64,000 nucleotides of DNA from Castellaniella sp040276085 (GTDB taxonomy: Bacteria; Pseudomonadota; Gammaproteobacteria; Burkholderiales; Burkholderiaceae_B). Where the stretch lies: assembly GCF_040276085.1 (NCBI RefSeq), contig NZ_JBELOK010000002.1, positions 124,001 to 188,000 of the forward strand, written 5' to 3'. A model generated the notes under the pieces. It was not told the DNA's origin, did not search any database, and was given only the letters and a program-made list of their open reading frames with translations. Below, piece after piece: positions 9,331 through 19,464 of the stretch (the stretch's first letter is position 1; each line of letters begins with the position of its first letter). Position numbers and translations under genes: made by a program.

Positions 9331-10548
9331 TCAGACGCTGAGCAGCAAACGCTGGGGATCTTCGAGCGCTTCTTTCATGGCCACCAGGGCCAGAACCGCT
9401 TCGCGACCATCAATGATGCGGTGATCGTAGGACAGCGCCAGGTAGTTCATTGGACGGATCACAACCTGGCCGTTTTCGGCCACCGGACGCTCTTTGGTGG
9501 CATGGATACCCAGGATGGCCGACTGGGGCGGATTGATAATGGGTGTAGACAGCATCGACCCAAACACACCACCGTTGGAAATGGAGAAGGTGCCGCCGGT
9601 GAGTTCGTCGAGGGTGAGCTTGCCATCCTGAGCCCGGCGACCAAAATCAGCAATCTGCTTTTCGATGTCGGCCAGCGACATTTGATCGGCATTGCGCAAG
9701 ATGGGTACCACCAGGCCACGGGGGCTGCCCACGGCCACGCCAATATCAAAATAGCCGTGATAAACGATGTCTTTGCCATCGACCGAGGCATTGACCACCG
9801 GATAGCGCTTGAGCGCAGCCACAGCAGCCTTGACAAAGAAGGAGGTGAAGCCCAGCTTGACGCCGTGCTCTTTTTCGAAGACCTCTTTGTACTTTTTACG
9901 CAGATCCATGATGGCCTGCATATTGACCTCGTTGAAGGTCGTCAGGATGGCGTTTTCGGATTGCGACTGGATGAGACGCTCGGCCACACGGGCACGCAGA
10001 CGACTCATGGGCACGCGCTGCTCGGTGCGGCCATCCAGGTTGACGGGTACCGGCGCAGACGAGGCAGACGGCCCAGCAGCGGCAGGCTTGGCTGAGGCAG
10101 CCAGCGCGTCACCCTTGGTGACACGGCCATCGCGGCCTGAACCTTGCACAGAGGCAGGATCAACGCCTTTTTCGGAGAGGATCTTGCCAGCGGCCGGAGA
10201 CGCCACCGAGGAAGACTTGGCGGCGGCCGGTGCAGCGGCAGCAGCGGGTACCGACGCAGGTGCGGGTTCTTCGGCTTTGGCAGGCGCCGCAGCAGCGGCC
10301 GCCTTGGCGTCCGTATCGATACGGGCCAGGACTTCGCCTGCCGTCACCGTGCTGCCATCGCCCTTGACGATTTCTGCAAGCACGCCACCTGCCGGCGCAG
10401 GCACCTCGAGCACGACCTTGTCGGTTTCTACCTCGATCAGGATCTCATCGACTTCGACGGCCTCGCCCGGCTGCTTTTTCCAGTTGAGCAAGGTGGCTTC
10501 GGAGATGGATTCGGAGAGTTGAGGAACGAGAACTTCGGTAATAGCCAT
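9331..10548 (-). CDS. odhB: Dihydrolipoyllysine succinyltransferase, 2-oxoglutarate dehydrogenase E2
   Basis: 405 residues with the three expected parts. The lipoyl domain has the lipoylated Lys44 in 'EVETDKVVLEVPAP'. A Pro/Ala-rich linker follows at about residues 85-110, and a peripheral subunit-binding domain ('KILSEKGVDPASVQGSGRDG') at about 115-150. The catalytic domain ends in 'SYDHRIIDGREAVLALV', with the His and Asp of acyltransfer. It moves the succinyl group to CoA. GGAAAA upstream of the ATG serves as ribosome site. It follows odhA by 40 bases and is certainly in the same operon. Confidence 0.96.
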   Translation of the reverse strand: MAITEVLVPQLSESISEATLLNWKKQPGEAVEVDEILIEVETDKVVLEVPAPAGGVLAEIVKGDGSTVTAGEVLARIDTDAKAAAAAAPAKAEEPAPASVPAAAAAPAAAKSSSVASPAAGKILSEKGVDPASVQGSGRDGRVTKGDALAASAKPAAAGPSASSAPVPVNLDGRTEQRVPMSRLRARVAERLIQSQSENAILTTFNEVNMQAIMDLRKKYKEVFEKEHGVKLGFTSFFVKAAVAALKRYPVVNASVDGKDIVYHGYFDIGVAVGSPRGLVVPILRNADQMSLADIEKQIADFGRRAQDGKLTLDELTGGTFSISNGGVFGSMLSTPIINPPQSAILGIHATKERPVAENGQVVIRPMNYLALSYDHRIIDGREAVLALVAMKEALEDPQRLLLSV

Positions 10549-10588
10549 GGTGATTGTTTTCCGTTTATCTGTCTTTGAATGAGTGGGT

Positions 10589-13468
10589 TTACTTGATCAG
10601 CGAGAAGCTTTTCAGCTTGGGCGAAAAGGCCTGCTCGATCAGGGCATGCTGCTGCTCTTGGTGCTTGGCCAAGTAGCCCACAGCCGGCGATGCCGAGGCC
10701 GCACGGCCGGCGTAGCCCAGCTTCTGGCCATCATTCATGTTCTCGTACAGGTGATGCTGTACATAGAACCACGGCCCCTGATTTTGCGGCTCGTCTTGAA
10801 CCCACACCAGCTCTTTGGCGTTCTCGTATTTCTGGATCTCTGCCTGGAACGCCTTGTGCGCAAAGGGATACAGCTGCTCGATACGAAAGATGGCCACATC
10901 CTTGCGATTTTGCTCGTCACGGGCATGTACGAGATCGTAGTAAACCTTGCCTGAGCACACCAGTACACGCTTGACGTCAGCGGGCACGATATCGGCGTTG
11001 ACTTCGCCGATAACCGGCTGGAACGTACCTGTGGCGAGGTCTTCGAGGGGCGAGGCAGCAGCCTTGTTGCGCAGCAGCGACTTGGGCGTAAAGATGACCA
11101 GTGGCTTGCGGAACGGGCGAATCATCTGCCGACGCAGCACGTGGAAGATCTGCGCACCGCTGGTGGGCTGAACCACCTGCATATTGTTGTCGGCACACAG
11201 CTGCAAGAAGCGCTCGACCCGGGCCGAGGAGTGCTCGGGACCCTGGCCTTCGTAGCCATGCGGCAACATCAGCGTAAGCCCGCAGGCACGGCCCCACTTG
11301 GCTTCGCCCGAGGCGATGAACTGATCGATCACGACCTGTGCGCCGTTGGCGAAATCGCCAAACTGGGCTTCCCAGATGGTGAGGATGTTGGGCTCGGCCG
11401 TGGCATAGCCGTATTCGAAGCCCAGCACGGCGGCTTCGGACAAGACCGAATCAATGACGGTAAACGACGCCTGATTGTCGGACACGTTTTGCAGCGGGAT
11501 GTAGCTGCCGGCATCCCAGCGCTCGCGTTTTTGATCATGCAAAACCGCGTGCCGATGAGAGAAGGTGCCCCGACCCGAATCCTGGCCTGTGATACGGATG
11601 GCGTAGCCATTGGCTACCAGCGTGGCAAATGCCAGGTGCTCGCCCATACCCCAATCGATGGGGTGCTCGCCGCGCGCCATGGCCAGACGATCGTTGAGCA
11701 ACTTGTTGACCAATGGGTGCACGGTGAAATCGGCCGGCACCTGGGTGAGTTTTTCGCCGATGCGGGTAAGCTCGGTGAGCGGCACACCGGTATCGGCGTG
11801 ATCTGTCCACTTGGCCCCCAGAAACGGCGACCAATCGGTGGCGTATTTGTTTTTGTAGTCGGTGAGCACGGGCTCGACGGTGCGCTGGCCGTCTTCCATC
11901 AGCTGGCGGTAATCCTTGACCATTTGGTCGGGCTCGCCGTCGGCCAGCGTGCCCTGGGCCACCAGGCGATCAGCGTACAGCTTGCGCGTGCCGGGGTGCT
12001 TGCCAATGCTTTTGTACATCAGCGGCTGAGTAAGAGACGGCGTGTCTTGCTCGTTGTGGCCCAGCTTGCGAAAACAGACGATGTCGACCACGACGTCGTG
12101 GCCAAAATCCTGGCGATAATCCAGTGCCATCTGCGTGGCAAACACCACGGCTTCGGGATCGTCGCCATTGACGTGAAACACCGGGGCTTCGATCATCTTG
12201 ACCACGTCGGTGCAATACAGGGTAGAACGTGTGTCGCGAGGATCAGAGGTGGTAAAGCCAATCTGGTTATTGATGACGATGTGCAGGGTGCCGCCAGTGC
12301 CGAAGCCGCGGGTTTGTGCCAGATTGAGGGTTTCCATCACTACCCCCTGGCCTGCAAACGCAGCATCGCCGTGCACCAGCACGGGCAAGACCTGATCGCC
12401 TTTTTCGTCGCCGCGGCGATCTTGCCGGGCACGCACACTGCCCTCTACCACCGGATTGACGATCTCGAGGTGGGAGGGGTTGAAGGCCAGCGACAAATGC
12501 AGTGGGCCGCCCCGGGTGGAGAGGTCGCTGGAAAAACCGTTGTGATATTTGACGTCGCCGTCGCTGAGCGCCTGGACGTGCTTGCCTTCGAATTCGGCGA
12601 AGAGGTCGCCAGGCATCTTGCCCATGATGTTGACCAGCAGATTAAGGCGGCCACGGTGGGCCATGCCCACAACGATCTCTTGTACGCCATTATCGCCTGC
12701 ATGGTTGACGACCTCGTCCATGGCAGCGATGAAGCTTTCGCCGCCTTCGAGGGAGAAGCGTTTTTGACCAACATACTTGGTGTGCAGGAAACGCTCGAGG
12801 CCTTCGGCTTCGGTAACCTGACGCAGAATATTGCGTTTTTGCTCGACGGTGTATTCGGGCACACCCAGGGTGGATTCGAGGCGCTCTTGAATCCAGCGTT
12901 TGACGGCCGGATCAGAAATATGCATGAACTCGACACCGATATTGCGGCAGTACGTATCCTGCAGTGCCTTCAGGATGTCCCGCATGGTCATCGTGTCGGC
13001 TTTGGTGAAATACGTATTGGTAGCCGAGTAGATTTGATCGAGGTCGGCTTCGGTAAGGCCATAAAAGCCCGGATCGAGCTCGGGAATATCAGGACGATCG
13101 CGGCGTTTCAGCGGATCAAGCTGGGCGATGCGTGCGCCTAACGAGCGATACGCCGCAATAATGGACTGGACATAAACCTGCTTGCCGGCAACAGCCAAGG
13201 CTTGGTCGGATGCCTGTGCAGGACGAATCTGAAAGGAGTTTTCGCGCGCGCGCTGGGCAAACGACGCCACAATAGGCGCATGTGCTTGGTCGCGGGTGGC
13301 TTCGCGGCCATCAGCCGCCGGTTGGTGTTGCAGCTGGTCAAAGTAGCTGCGCCACTGATCCGGGATGGATCCCGGATTATCGAGATAGGACTCGTAGAGT
13401 TCTTCGACATAAGGCGCATTAGCGCCAAAAAGATAGGAGTTAGACTGGAATTCTTGTTCCGTGGACAT
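10589..13468 (-). CDS. odhA: 2-oxoglutarate dehydrogenase E1
   Basis: About 959 residues, the full length for SucA/OdhA, the thiamine-dependent decarboxylase that starts the complex. Family blocks include 'SNSYLFGANAPYVEELYESY' at the N-terminus, 'GMAHRGRLNLLVNIMGK' (near residue 265), 'NNQIGFTTSDPRDTRS' and 'LPHGYEGQGPEHSSARVERF'. The ATG at 13468 (MSTEQEF) is preferred over an in-frame GTG four codons upstream because AGGTG lies nine bases before it. It is first in the odhA-odhB-lpdA-zapE unit. Confidence 0.96.
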   Translation of the reverse strand: MSTEQEFQSNSYLFGANAPYVEELYESYLDNPGSIPDQWRSYFDQLQHQPAADGREATRDQAHAPIVASFAQRARENSFQIRPAQASDQALAVAGKQVYVQSIIAAYRSLGARIAQLDPLKRRDRPDIPELDPGFYGLTEADLDQIYSATNTYFTKADTMTMRDILKALQDTYCRNIGVEFMHISDPAVKRWIQERLESTLGVPEYTVEQKRNILRQVTEAEGLERFLHTKYVGQKRFSLEGGESFIAAMDEVVNHAGDNGVQEIVVGMAHRGRLNLLVNIMGKMPGDLFAEFEGKHVQALSDGDVKYHNGFSSDLSTRGGPLHLSLAFNPSHLEIVNPVVEGSVRARQDRRGDEKGDQVLPVLVHGDAAFAGQGVVMETLNLAQTRGFGTGGTLHIVINNQIGFTTSDPRDTRSTLYCTDVVKMIEAPVFHVNGDDPEAVVFATQMALDYRQDFGHDVVVDIVCFRKLGHNEQDTPSLTQPLMYKSIGKHPGTRKLYADRLVAQGTLADGEPDQMVKDYRQLMEDGQRTVEPVLTDYKNKYATDWSPFLGAKWTDHADTGVPLTELTRIGEKLTQVPADFTVHPLVNKLLNDRLAMARGEHPIDWGMGEHLAFATLVANGYAIRITGQDSGRGTFSHRHAVLHDQKRERWDAGSYIPLQNVSDNQASFTVIDSVLSEAAVLGFEYGYATAEPNILTIWEAQFGDFANGAQVVIDQFIASGEAKWGRACGLTLMLPHGYEGQGPEHSSARVERFLQLCADNNMQVVQPTSGAQIFHVLRRQMIRPFRKPLVIFTPKSLLRNKAAASPLEDLATGTFQPVIGEVNADIVPADVKRVLVCSGKVYYDLVHARDEQNRKDVAIFRIEQLYPFAHKAFQAEIQKYENAKELVWVQDEPQNQGPWFYVQHHLYENMNDGQKLGYAGRAASASPAVGYLAKHQEQQHALIEQAFSPKLKSFSLIK

Positions 13469-13775
13469 TGTGCGCTTCACCTGGCGGGTGCTTCACCCGA
13501 ACGATGCAGATTGAAAAACCTTCCGCGACTCGGCCAGACCGATAAGCGGATAGCAGGGGCAGAAGGCTAGTGTACGACGCCTTGCATAAGCCGTATTAAG
13601 GCTAAAGTATACGCGGGTTACCACGCGGGTATAAACTGATCAGCCCAAAACGCTGGTTCTATGCCGCTTTTCACAAGAATGGCGTTGGTATTATCAAACA
13701 CTTGCACGGATCAGTCTCAGCCCTCACTGATCACGACAGCACCATATCAATAAAACCGCTGGAGCAATTGCAATC
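13469..13775. other. Divergent intergenic region odhA/maeB
   Basis: 307 bases carrying the promoters of odhA (leftward) and maeB (rightward). Visible structure: GCCTT...AAGGC arms at 13579-13602, then two direct copies of ACGCGGGT within about 13611-13633, flanked by TATAC and GTATA. These could be regulator sites. No coding potential was seen. Confidence 0.5.
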
Positions 13776-16078
13776 ATGGATTTAAAAGATCAACGTGCCA
13801 AAATGGCCCTCGATTACCACGCCTTTCCCGTTCCCGGAAAAATCTCGGTTGTCCCCACCAAGCCGCTGGCAAACCAGGACGACCTCTCCCTGGCCTACTC
13901 GCCAGGCGTTGCCACAGCCAGCATGGCCATCCATGCCGAAGGCGAAGCCGCTGCCGCCAAATACACCTCGCGTGCCAACCTGGTTGGCGTGGTAACCAAC
14001 GGCACCGCTGTGCTGGGCCTGGGCAACATCGGCCCCATGGCGGCCAAGCCCGTCATGGAAGGCAAGGGCTGCCTGTTCAAGAAGTTTGCCGGCATCGATG
14101 TCTTTGATATTGAGCTCGATGAGCACGACCCCGATAAACTGGTCGACATCATCGCTGCACTCGAACCCACTTTAGGTGGTGTCAATCTTGAGGACATCAA
14201 AGCCCCCGAGTGCTTCTACATCGAGAAAAAACTGCGCGCACGCATGAAAATCCCGGTGTTTCACGACGATCAGCACGGAACAGCCATTATTTCCTCAGCC
14301 GCCATCCTCAATGGCCTGAAAGTTGTCGGCAAAAAAATCAGTGAAGTAAAACTGGTGTGCTCGGGCGCCGTGCGGCCGCCATTGCCTGTCTGGATCTTCT
14401 GGTCAAGCTGGGCATATCACAAAAAAATATCTATGTGGTGGATTCACGCGGCGTCATCTGGCAAGGGCGCGACGAGCACATGGAGCCCAACAAGGCCCGT
14501 TACTCGCAACAAACCGATGCCCGTACCCTGGCTGATGTTTGCAAGGGTGCAGATGTCTTTCTGGGTTGCTCGGCCCCGGGCGTACTGACGCAGGACATGG
14601 TTCGCAGCATGGCGGATCGCCCCATGATCCTGGCGCTGGCCAACCCCGACCCCGAGATCCTGCCCGAGGACGCCAAGGCTGCCCGCCCCGATTGCATCAT
14701 GGCCACCGGTCGCTCGGATTATCCCAACCAGGTCAATAACGTCCTGTGTTTCCCCTTTATTTTCAGGGGTGCCATGGATTGTGGCGCCACCGTCATCAAT
14801 GAGGAAATGAAACTGGCCTGCGTAAAAGCCATTGCCGAACTTGCCGAGGCAGAAAGCAGCGCCGAGGTTGCAGGTGCCTATGCCGATGAAGACCTCACAT
14901 TTGGCCCCGAATACATCATCCCCAAGCCCTTCGATCCACGCCTGATCCTCAAGATTGCACCGGCTGTGGCCGAAGCCGCCGCCGCCTCCGGCGTGGCGCG
15001 CCGCCCGATCGAGGATATGGACGCCTATCGGCAGTCGCTGATGAGCATCGTCTATCACTCTGGTCAGTTGATGCGGCCGCTCTTTCATCAGGCAAAATCG
15101 GCACCCAAGCGGGTTATCTACGCAGACGGCGAAGACGAGCGCGTACTGCGCGCAGCCCAGACAGTGCTGGACGAAGGCATTGCCCAGCCTGTGCTGGTGG
15201 GGCGCCCCGCCGTCATCGAGATGCGCATCCAGAAATTTGGCCTGCGCCTGGTGCCGGGCAAAAACATCGAAATCGTCAACCCCGAAGACGACGACCGGTT
15301 CAACGAAACCTGGAGCGCCTACTACAAGCTTCGCGGCCGCGAAGGCGTTACACCCGACATCGCCAAGGCGATGGTGCGCAAACACAACTCACTGATTGGC
15401 GTGATGTTGCTGCAACGCGGTGATGTAGACGCCATGATTTGCGGCGTGGGCAGCCGCTTTGATAACCAGCTGAAATACGTCGAAGAAGTGATTGGACTGA
15501 AGTCCGGCGCCGGCACTTATGCCGCCATGAACGTCCTGATGCTGCCCACGCAGACACTCTTTATCTGCGATACCCACGTCAATGAAGACCCCACGGCCGA
15601 GCAAATCGCCGACATGACCATCCTCGCTGCCGAGGAAGTTCGCCGCTTTGGCGTGGTACCCAAGGTGGCCTTGCTGTCCCATTCCAACTTCGGCAGCCGT
15701 CCAACAGCCTCGTCACGCAAAATGGCACTGGCCCGACAACTGATTGCGGTAAAAGCACCAGACCTCGAAGTGGACGGCGAGATGCACGCGGATTCAGCAC
15801 TGTCAGAGGCGACGCGCGCCAAGGCCTATCCCGACACCACCCTGAAGGGCCCGGCCAATCTGCTGATCACCCCCAACCTGGATGCCGGCAACATTACCTA
15901 CAACATGCTCAAAATGACGGGCAGTCATGGCGTGGCCATGGGCCCGGTGTTGCTGGGGGCAGCCCGCCCGGTTCATATCCTTACCACCAGCTCGACGGTG
16001 CGCCGGATTGTGAACATGACGGCACTGGCCGTGGTGGATGCCCAGCAAGAGGCCACCCAAGCCGCTTCAGGCCGGTAA
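13776..16078 (+). pseudogene. maeB: NADP-dependent malic enzyme with phosphotransacetylase-like domain, split by a one-base deletion
   Basis: The first part (from ATG 13776) matches the N-terminal malic enzyme domain, with 'SLAYSPGVATASMAIHAEGE' and 'FHDDQHGTAIISSAAIL'. The frame fails near 14372 at the NADP-binding glycine loop. Downstream, the other frame continues the same protein as 'AAAIACLDLLVKLGISQKNI' through the C-terminal PTA-like domain to 16078. Restoring one G in 'gcgccgtgcgg' gives Cys-Ser-Gly-Ala-Gly-Ala-Ala-Ala and a protein of about 767 residues, the family length. This is therefore a single-base lesion in an otherwise intact gene, or a sequencing error. The enzyme makes pyruvate from malate. 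The end overlaps the convergent oxidoreductase by 12 bases. Confidence 0.93.
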
Positions 16079-17080
16079 CACCAAGGCTTCAATCTCGTTG
16101 TACAGCGCACGCGGCACGGCAATTCCGTGCTCGCGGCTGCGTGCGCGAGCGGCAAATCGCCGCTGGGACGGCAACCGGGCACCCTGGCCTTCGATGGCGG
16201 CAAACAGGCGCTCCGCCCGTGCTATGGCGGTATCCCGATCTCCAAAGGCAGCAGGATCAAACGCCAGGATCAATTCGCCATGGCGCGGCGAAGCCCCCTG
16301 CCCGCCATCAAATGCCAAAGACTCCAGACTGAGCCAGTCGCCAATCAGGGCGCCGGCCAAAAGTTCGACCATCGTGGACAAGGCAGAACCCTTGTGTCCA
16401 CCAAAGGTCAGCATGGCACCGGCCATCACGGCCAGGGGATCCGTAGAGGGTTGTCCTTGTTCATCCACGCCACAGGCAGCAGGCAAAGCACTGCCTGCAC
16501 GGCGATGCAGTTCGAGGTCGCCTCGCGCAATGGCACTGGTGGCGAGGTCGAACACATAGGGATCCGTACCAGGCCGCGGCCAGCCAAAGGCGATGGGATT
16601 GGTGCCCAGTGTGGGCCCACGTCCGCCGGCCGGTGCCACCCAGGCGTGACTGGGGGTAAGCGCCAAAGCCGCCAGGCCACGCTCTGTCAGCGCCTCGATC
16701 TCAGGCCAAAGGGCCGAGAAATGCACGCAATGACGAATAGCCAGTGCCGCCAGGCCGTGGCTACGTGCGCTTGCGGCCAGGGGCTCAAGACCACATTCGA
16801 ACGCCAGCGGTGCAAAGCCGCCGTCGGCCTCTACCTTCACGATGGCACCAGTGCTTTCAAGCACCTGGGGCTGGGCTTGCAAGTTGACCTTCCCAAGGCG
16901 AATGGTACGCACCACATCCAGGATGCGGTAGATCCCGTGTGATTGGCAATCATCCCGTTGCCCGGCCAGCACCACCCGGGTAATGGCTGCCGCATGGGCC
17001 TCATCCAGGCCATGCTGATGCAGCACGCGTTTGCATAGGGCTTCGATTTCGGCGGGATCCAGGTACAGCAGATCGGGCAT
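16067..17080 (-). CDS. Ldh-family NAD(P)H-dependent oxidoreductase (malate/L-lactate dehydrogenase type)
   Basis: About 337 residues. The start at 17080 (MPDLLYLDP) has GGAG six bases upstream; the longer frame has no such site. Family marks are 'DDCQSHGIYRILDVVRTIRL', 'VEADGGFAPLAFECGLEPLA', 'HFSALWPEIEALTERGLAAL' and 'GTNPIAFGWPRPGTDPYVFD'. This family (Ldh_2) includes sulfolactate and ureidoglycolate dehydrogenases and delta1-piperideine-2-carboxylate reductase (DpkA). The retained His in 'SHGIYR' fits this group. The exact substrate cannot be read from the sequence; an imino-acid reductase role is one option. Confidence 0.83.
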   Translation of the reverse strand: MPDLLYLDPAEIEALCKRVLHQHGLDEAHAAAITRVVLAGQRDDCQSHGIYRILDVVRTIRLGKVNLQAQPQVLESTGAIVKVEADGGFAPLAFECGLEPLAASARSHGLAALAIRHCVHFSALWPEIEALTERGLAALALTPSHAWVAPAGGRGPTLGTNPIAFGWPRPGTDPYVFDLATSAIARGDLELHRRAGSALPAACGVDEQGQPSTDPLAVMAGAMLTFGGHKGSALSTMVELLAGALIGDWLSLESLAFDGGQGASPRHGELILAFDPAAFGDRDTAIARAERLFAAIEGQGARLPSQRRFAARARSREHGIAVPRALYNEIEALVLPA

Positions 17081-17101
17081 GAGGGTCTCCGGATGGGCAA
17101 T

Positions 17102-17133
17102 AAAAAACGGGCACGTCACCGTGCCCGTCTTTT
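17102..17133 (-). terminator. Rho-independent terminator after gltA
   Basis: Nine-base perfect stem (ACGGGCACG / CGTGCCCGT) with a four-base loop at 17107-17128, followed on the minus strand by a T-run. It sits 26 bases after the gltA stop and ends the sdh-gltA unit. A shorter T-run on the other side may make it weakly bidirectional. Confidence 0.85.
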
Positions 17134-17153
17134 AACAGAAATACGCGTGAAAG

Positions 17154-18449
17154 TTATTTCACGTTGCGCACTGCTGCACCGGTGTACAGCTGACGCGGGC
17201 GGCCGATCTTGTAGTTGGGATCGGACAGCATTTCGTTCCATTGGGCAATCCAGCCCACTGTACGGGCCAGCGCGAAGATAGCCGTAAACAGCGAGGTGGG
17301 GATACCGATGGCACGTTGAACAATGCCCGAGTAGAAGTCGACATTGGGGTACAGCTTGCGCTCGACGAAGTACTTGTCTTCGAGTGCAATGCGTTCGACT
17401 TCCATGGCCAGCTTGAACAGGGGATCGTTGTGCAAGCCCAGTGCGTCCAGCACTTCACGGCAGGTTTCCTGCATCATCGTGGCGCGAGGGTCGTGGTTTT
17501 TATAGACACGATGACCAAAGCCCATCAGGCGTACGCCGGAGTTTTTGTCCTTGACCTTCTCCATGAACTCGCCAACCTTGGCGATGCCGCCATTGGCCTG
17601 GAGCGTTTCGAGCATGTTCAGGCAGGCCTCATTGGCCCCGCCGTGTGCCGGGCCCCACAGGCACGCCACACCTGCCGCAATGGCAGCAAACGGGTTGGTG
17701 CCAGAAGAACCACACAGACGCACGGTGGACGTGGATGCATTTTGCTCGTGGTCGGCATGCAGAATAAAGATGCGATCCAGGGCGCGCTCGACGACATCAT
17801 TGACTTTATAGTCATCGCACGGCGTGGCAAACATCATGCGCAGGAAGTTACCCGTATAGGACAGATTATTTTGCGGATAGATGAAGGGCTGACCCAGCGA
17901 GTGCTTGTACGCCATGGCCACCAGTGTAGGCATCTTGGCAATCAGGCGAATCGCGGAAACCTCGCGATGATGAGGGTCGGTGATATCGGTGGAATCATGG
18001 TAGAACGCCGACAAAGCGCCCACCAGGCCCGTCAGCACAGCCATCGGGTGTGCATCCCGGCGGAAGCCCTGCAAAAACTTGTGCATCTGCTCGTGCACCA
18101 GCGTGTGGTGAGTGACCAGATCATCGAACGTCTTTTTTTGCTCGCCGTCGGGCAGCTCGCCGTTCATGATCAGGTAGCAGACGGTCAGGAAATCACAATT
18201 TTGTGCCAGCTGATCGATGGGGTAGCCGCGATACAGCAACTGCCCTTTCTCACCATCGATAAAGGTAATGGCGGATTCGCAGGATGCGGTGGCCAGGAAA
18301 CCCGGATCGTAAGTAAACATGCCGGTTTGGCTGTACAACTTGCGAATATCGATGACATTGGGGCCTACCGTGCCCTGATACACGGGAAAGTCAACCGACG
18401 GACTACCGTCGGAAAACGATAGCGTGGCCTTATTTTCGGATAGCTGCAT
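17154..18449 (-). CDS. gltA: Citrate synthase
   Basis: 431 residues, the size of the type II (hexameric, NADH-inhibited) citrate synthase. The active-site histidines are visible in 'WGPAHGGANEACLNMLETL' and 'MGFGHRVYKNHDPRATMMQ', and the catalytic Asp in the C-terminal region. The N-terminal 'FTYDPGFLATASCESAITFI' is typical of the Gram-negative form. It condenses acetyl-CoA with oxaloacetate. AAGGAAA lies seven bases before the ATG. It follows sdhE by 16 bases and is probably the last gene of the sdh operon. Confidence 0.96.
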   Translation of the reverse strand: MQLSENKATLSFSDGSPSVDFPVYQGTVGPNVIDIRKLYSQTGMFTYDPGFLATASCESAITFIDGEKGQLLYRGYPIDQLAQNCDFLTVCYLIMNGELPDGEQKKTFDDLVTHHTLVHEQMHKFLQGFRRDAHPMAVLTGLVGALSAFYHDSTDITDPHHREVSAIRLIAKMPTLVAMAYKHSLGQPFIYPQNNLSYTGNFLRMMFATPCDDYKVNDVVERALDRIFILHADHEQNASTSTVRLCGSSGTNPFAAIAAGVACLWGPAHGGANEACLNMLETLQANGGIAKVGEFMEKVKDKNSGVRLMGFGHRVYKNHDPRATMMQETCREVLDALGLHNDPLFKLAMEVERIALEDKYFVERKLYPNVDFYSGIVQRAIGIPTSLFTAIFALARTVGWIAQWNEMLSDPNYKIGRPRQLYTGAAVRNVK

Positions 18450-18465
18450 GTGATTTTCCTTTAAG

Positions 18466-18729
18466 TTACAGCGCCTTCATTTGCTCGACCAGACGACGGA
18501 TGTCCGGGGTGTCATAGACACCGGAAACGTCCGTCCGCCCCAGAAGGACATCGAGCAATTCGTTGTCGCCCATTTCAAATAGCTGTGTCAGTGCCCGTAC
18601 GTCAGCCTCGGACAACTGCGTCTCGAAGGTATCCAGGAAACGCGTGATGATGAGGTCGTTTTCGAGCAGACCGCGGCGCGCCCGCCAGCGCAGGCGCGCG
18701 CGATCAAGATCTGTGAGATCGCCAGACAT
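18466..18729 (-). CDS. sdhE: SdhE, succinate dehydrogenase flavinylation factor
   Basis: 87 residues starting at 18729 (MSGDLTDLDRARLRWRARRG); the longer open frame into sdhB is not used. The 'RLRWRARRGLLENDLIITRF' region contains the conserved Arg-Arg-Gly that helps attach FAD covalently to SdhA. The length and all-helical pattern match the SdhE/YgfY family (PF03937). It lies eight bases after sdhB, as expected for a chaperone made with its client. Confidence 0.93.
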   Translation of the reverse strand: MSGDLTDLDRARLRWRARRGLLENDLIITRFLDTFETQLSEADVRALTQLFEMGDNELLDVLLGRTDVSGVYDTPDIRRLVEQMKAL

Positions 18730-18737
18730 GCGGAAAC

Positions 18738-19451
18738 CTAAACCGTACGCCGAACAAGCATTTCCTTGATCTTGCCGATGGCTGCCGAGGGATTCAGCCC
18801 CTTTGGACAGACCTCGGTACAGTTCATGATCGTGTGGCAACGGAACAGGCGGTACGGATCTTCGAGGTCGTCGAGACGTTCGCCGGTGGCGCGGTCGCGG
18901 GAGTCGGCGATAAAGCGATAGGCTTGCAGCAAACCTGCCGGCCCCACGAATTTATCGGGGTTCCACCAGAACGACGGGCAGGCCGTGGAACAGCAGCCAC
19001 ACAAAATGCACTCGTACAGGCCGTTGAGCTCTTCACGCTCTTCGGGCGACTGCAGGCGCTCTTTCTCGGGAGGCGGCTCGTCGTTGATCAGATAAGGCTT
19101 GATGGAGTGGTATTGATCGTAGAAGAACGTCATGTCCACGATGAGATCGCGCACCACCGGCAGGCCAGGCAAGGGCTTGAGCACGATGGGTTCGGCAAGC
19201 GTGAGCAGGTTGGTGGTGCACGCCAGGCCATTATGGCCATTGATGTTCATGGCATCAGAACCACACACGCCCTCGCGGCACGAGCGGCGCAGCGCCAGGC
19301 TGTCGTCGACCTCGTTTTTGATGCGCAGGATGGCATCCAGCAGCATCTTGTCGGAAGGCTGGAGCTCGACCTCGAGCTTTTGCATGTAGGGACGCTCGTC
19401 CTTGTCGGGGTCGTAGCGATAGATTTCGAATTTGACGATACGTTTAGTCAT
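18738..19451 (-). CDS. sdhB: Succinate dehydrogenase iron-sulfur subunit
   Basis: 237 residues. The [2Fe-2S] cysteines are in 'CREGVCGSDAMNINGHNGLA' and the next Cys. The [4Fe-4S] and [3Fe-4S] ligands are in 'CILCGCCSTACPSFWWNPD' and 'CHTIMNCTEVCPKGLNPSAA'. It carries electrons from SdhA to the ubiquinone site at the membrane anchor. It is 13 bases downstream of sdhA. Confidence 0.97.
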   Translation of the reverse strand: MTKRIVKFEIYRYDPDKDERPYMQKLEVELQPSDKMLLDAILRIKNEVDDSLALRRSCREGVCGSDAMNINGHNGLACTTNLLTLAEPIVLKPLPGLPVVRDLIVDMTFFYDQYHSIKPYLINDEPPPEKERLQSPEEREELNGLYECILCGCCSTACPSFWWNPDKFVGPAGLLQAYRFIADSRDRATGERLDDLEDPYRLFRCHTIMNCTEVCPKGLNPSAAIGKIKEMLVRRTV

Positions 19452-19464
19452 GACAGTATCCGGA

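Noticed and set aside
11141..13141. 666-codon open frame antisense to odhA
   Set aside because: Mirror frame of a GC-rich, strongly conserved gene; no family motifs.
13469..13480. GTG start for odhA four codons upstream
   Set aside because: The ATG at 13468 has better ribosome-site spacing and matches the usual N-terminus.
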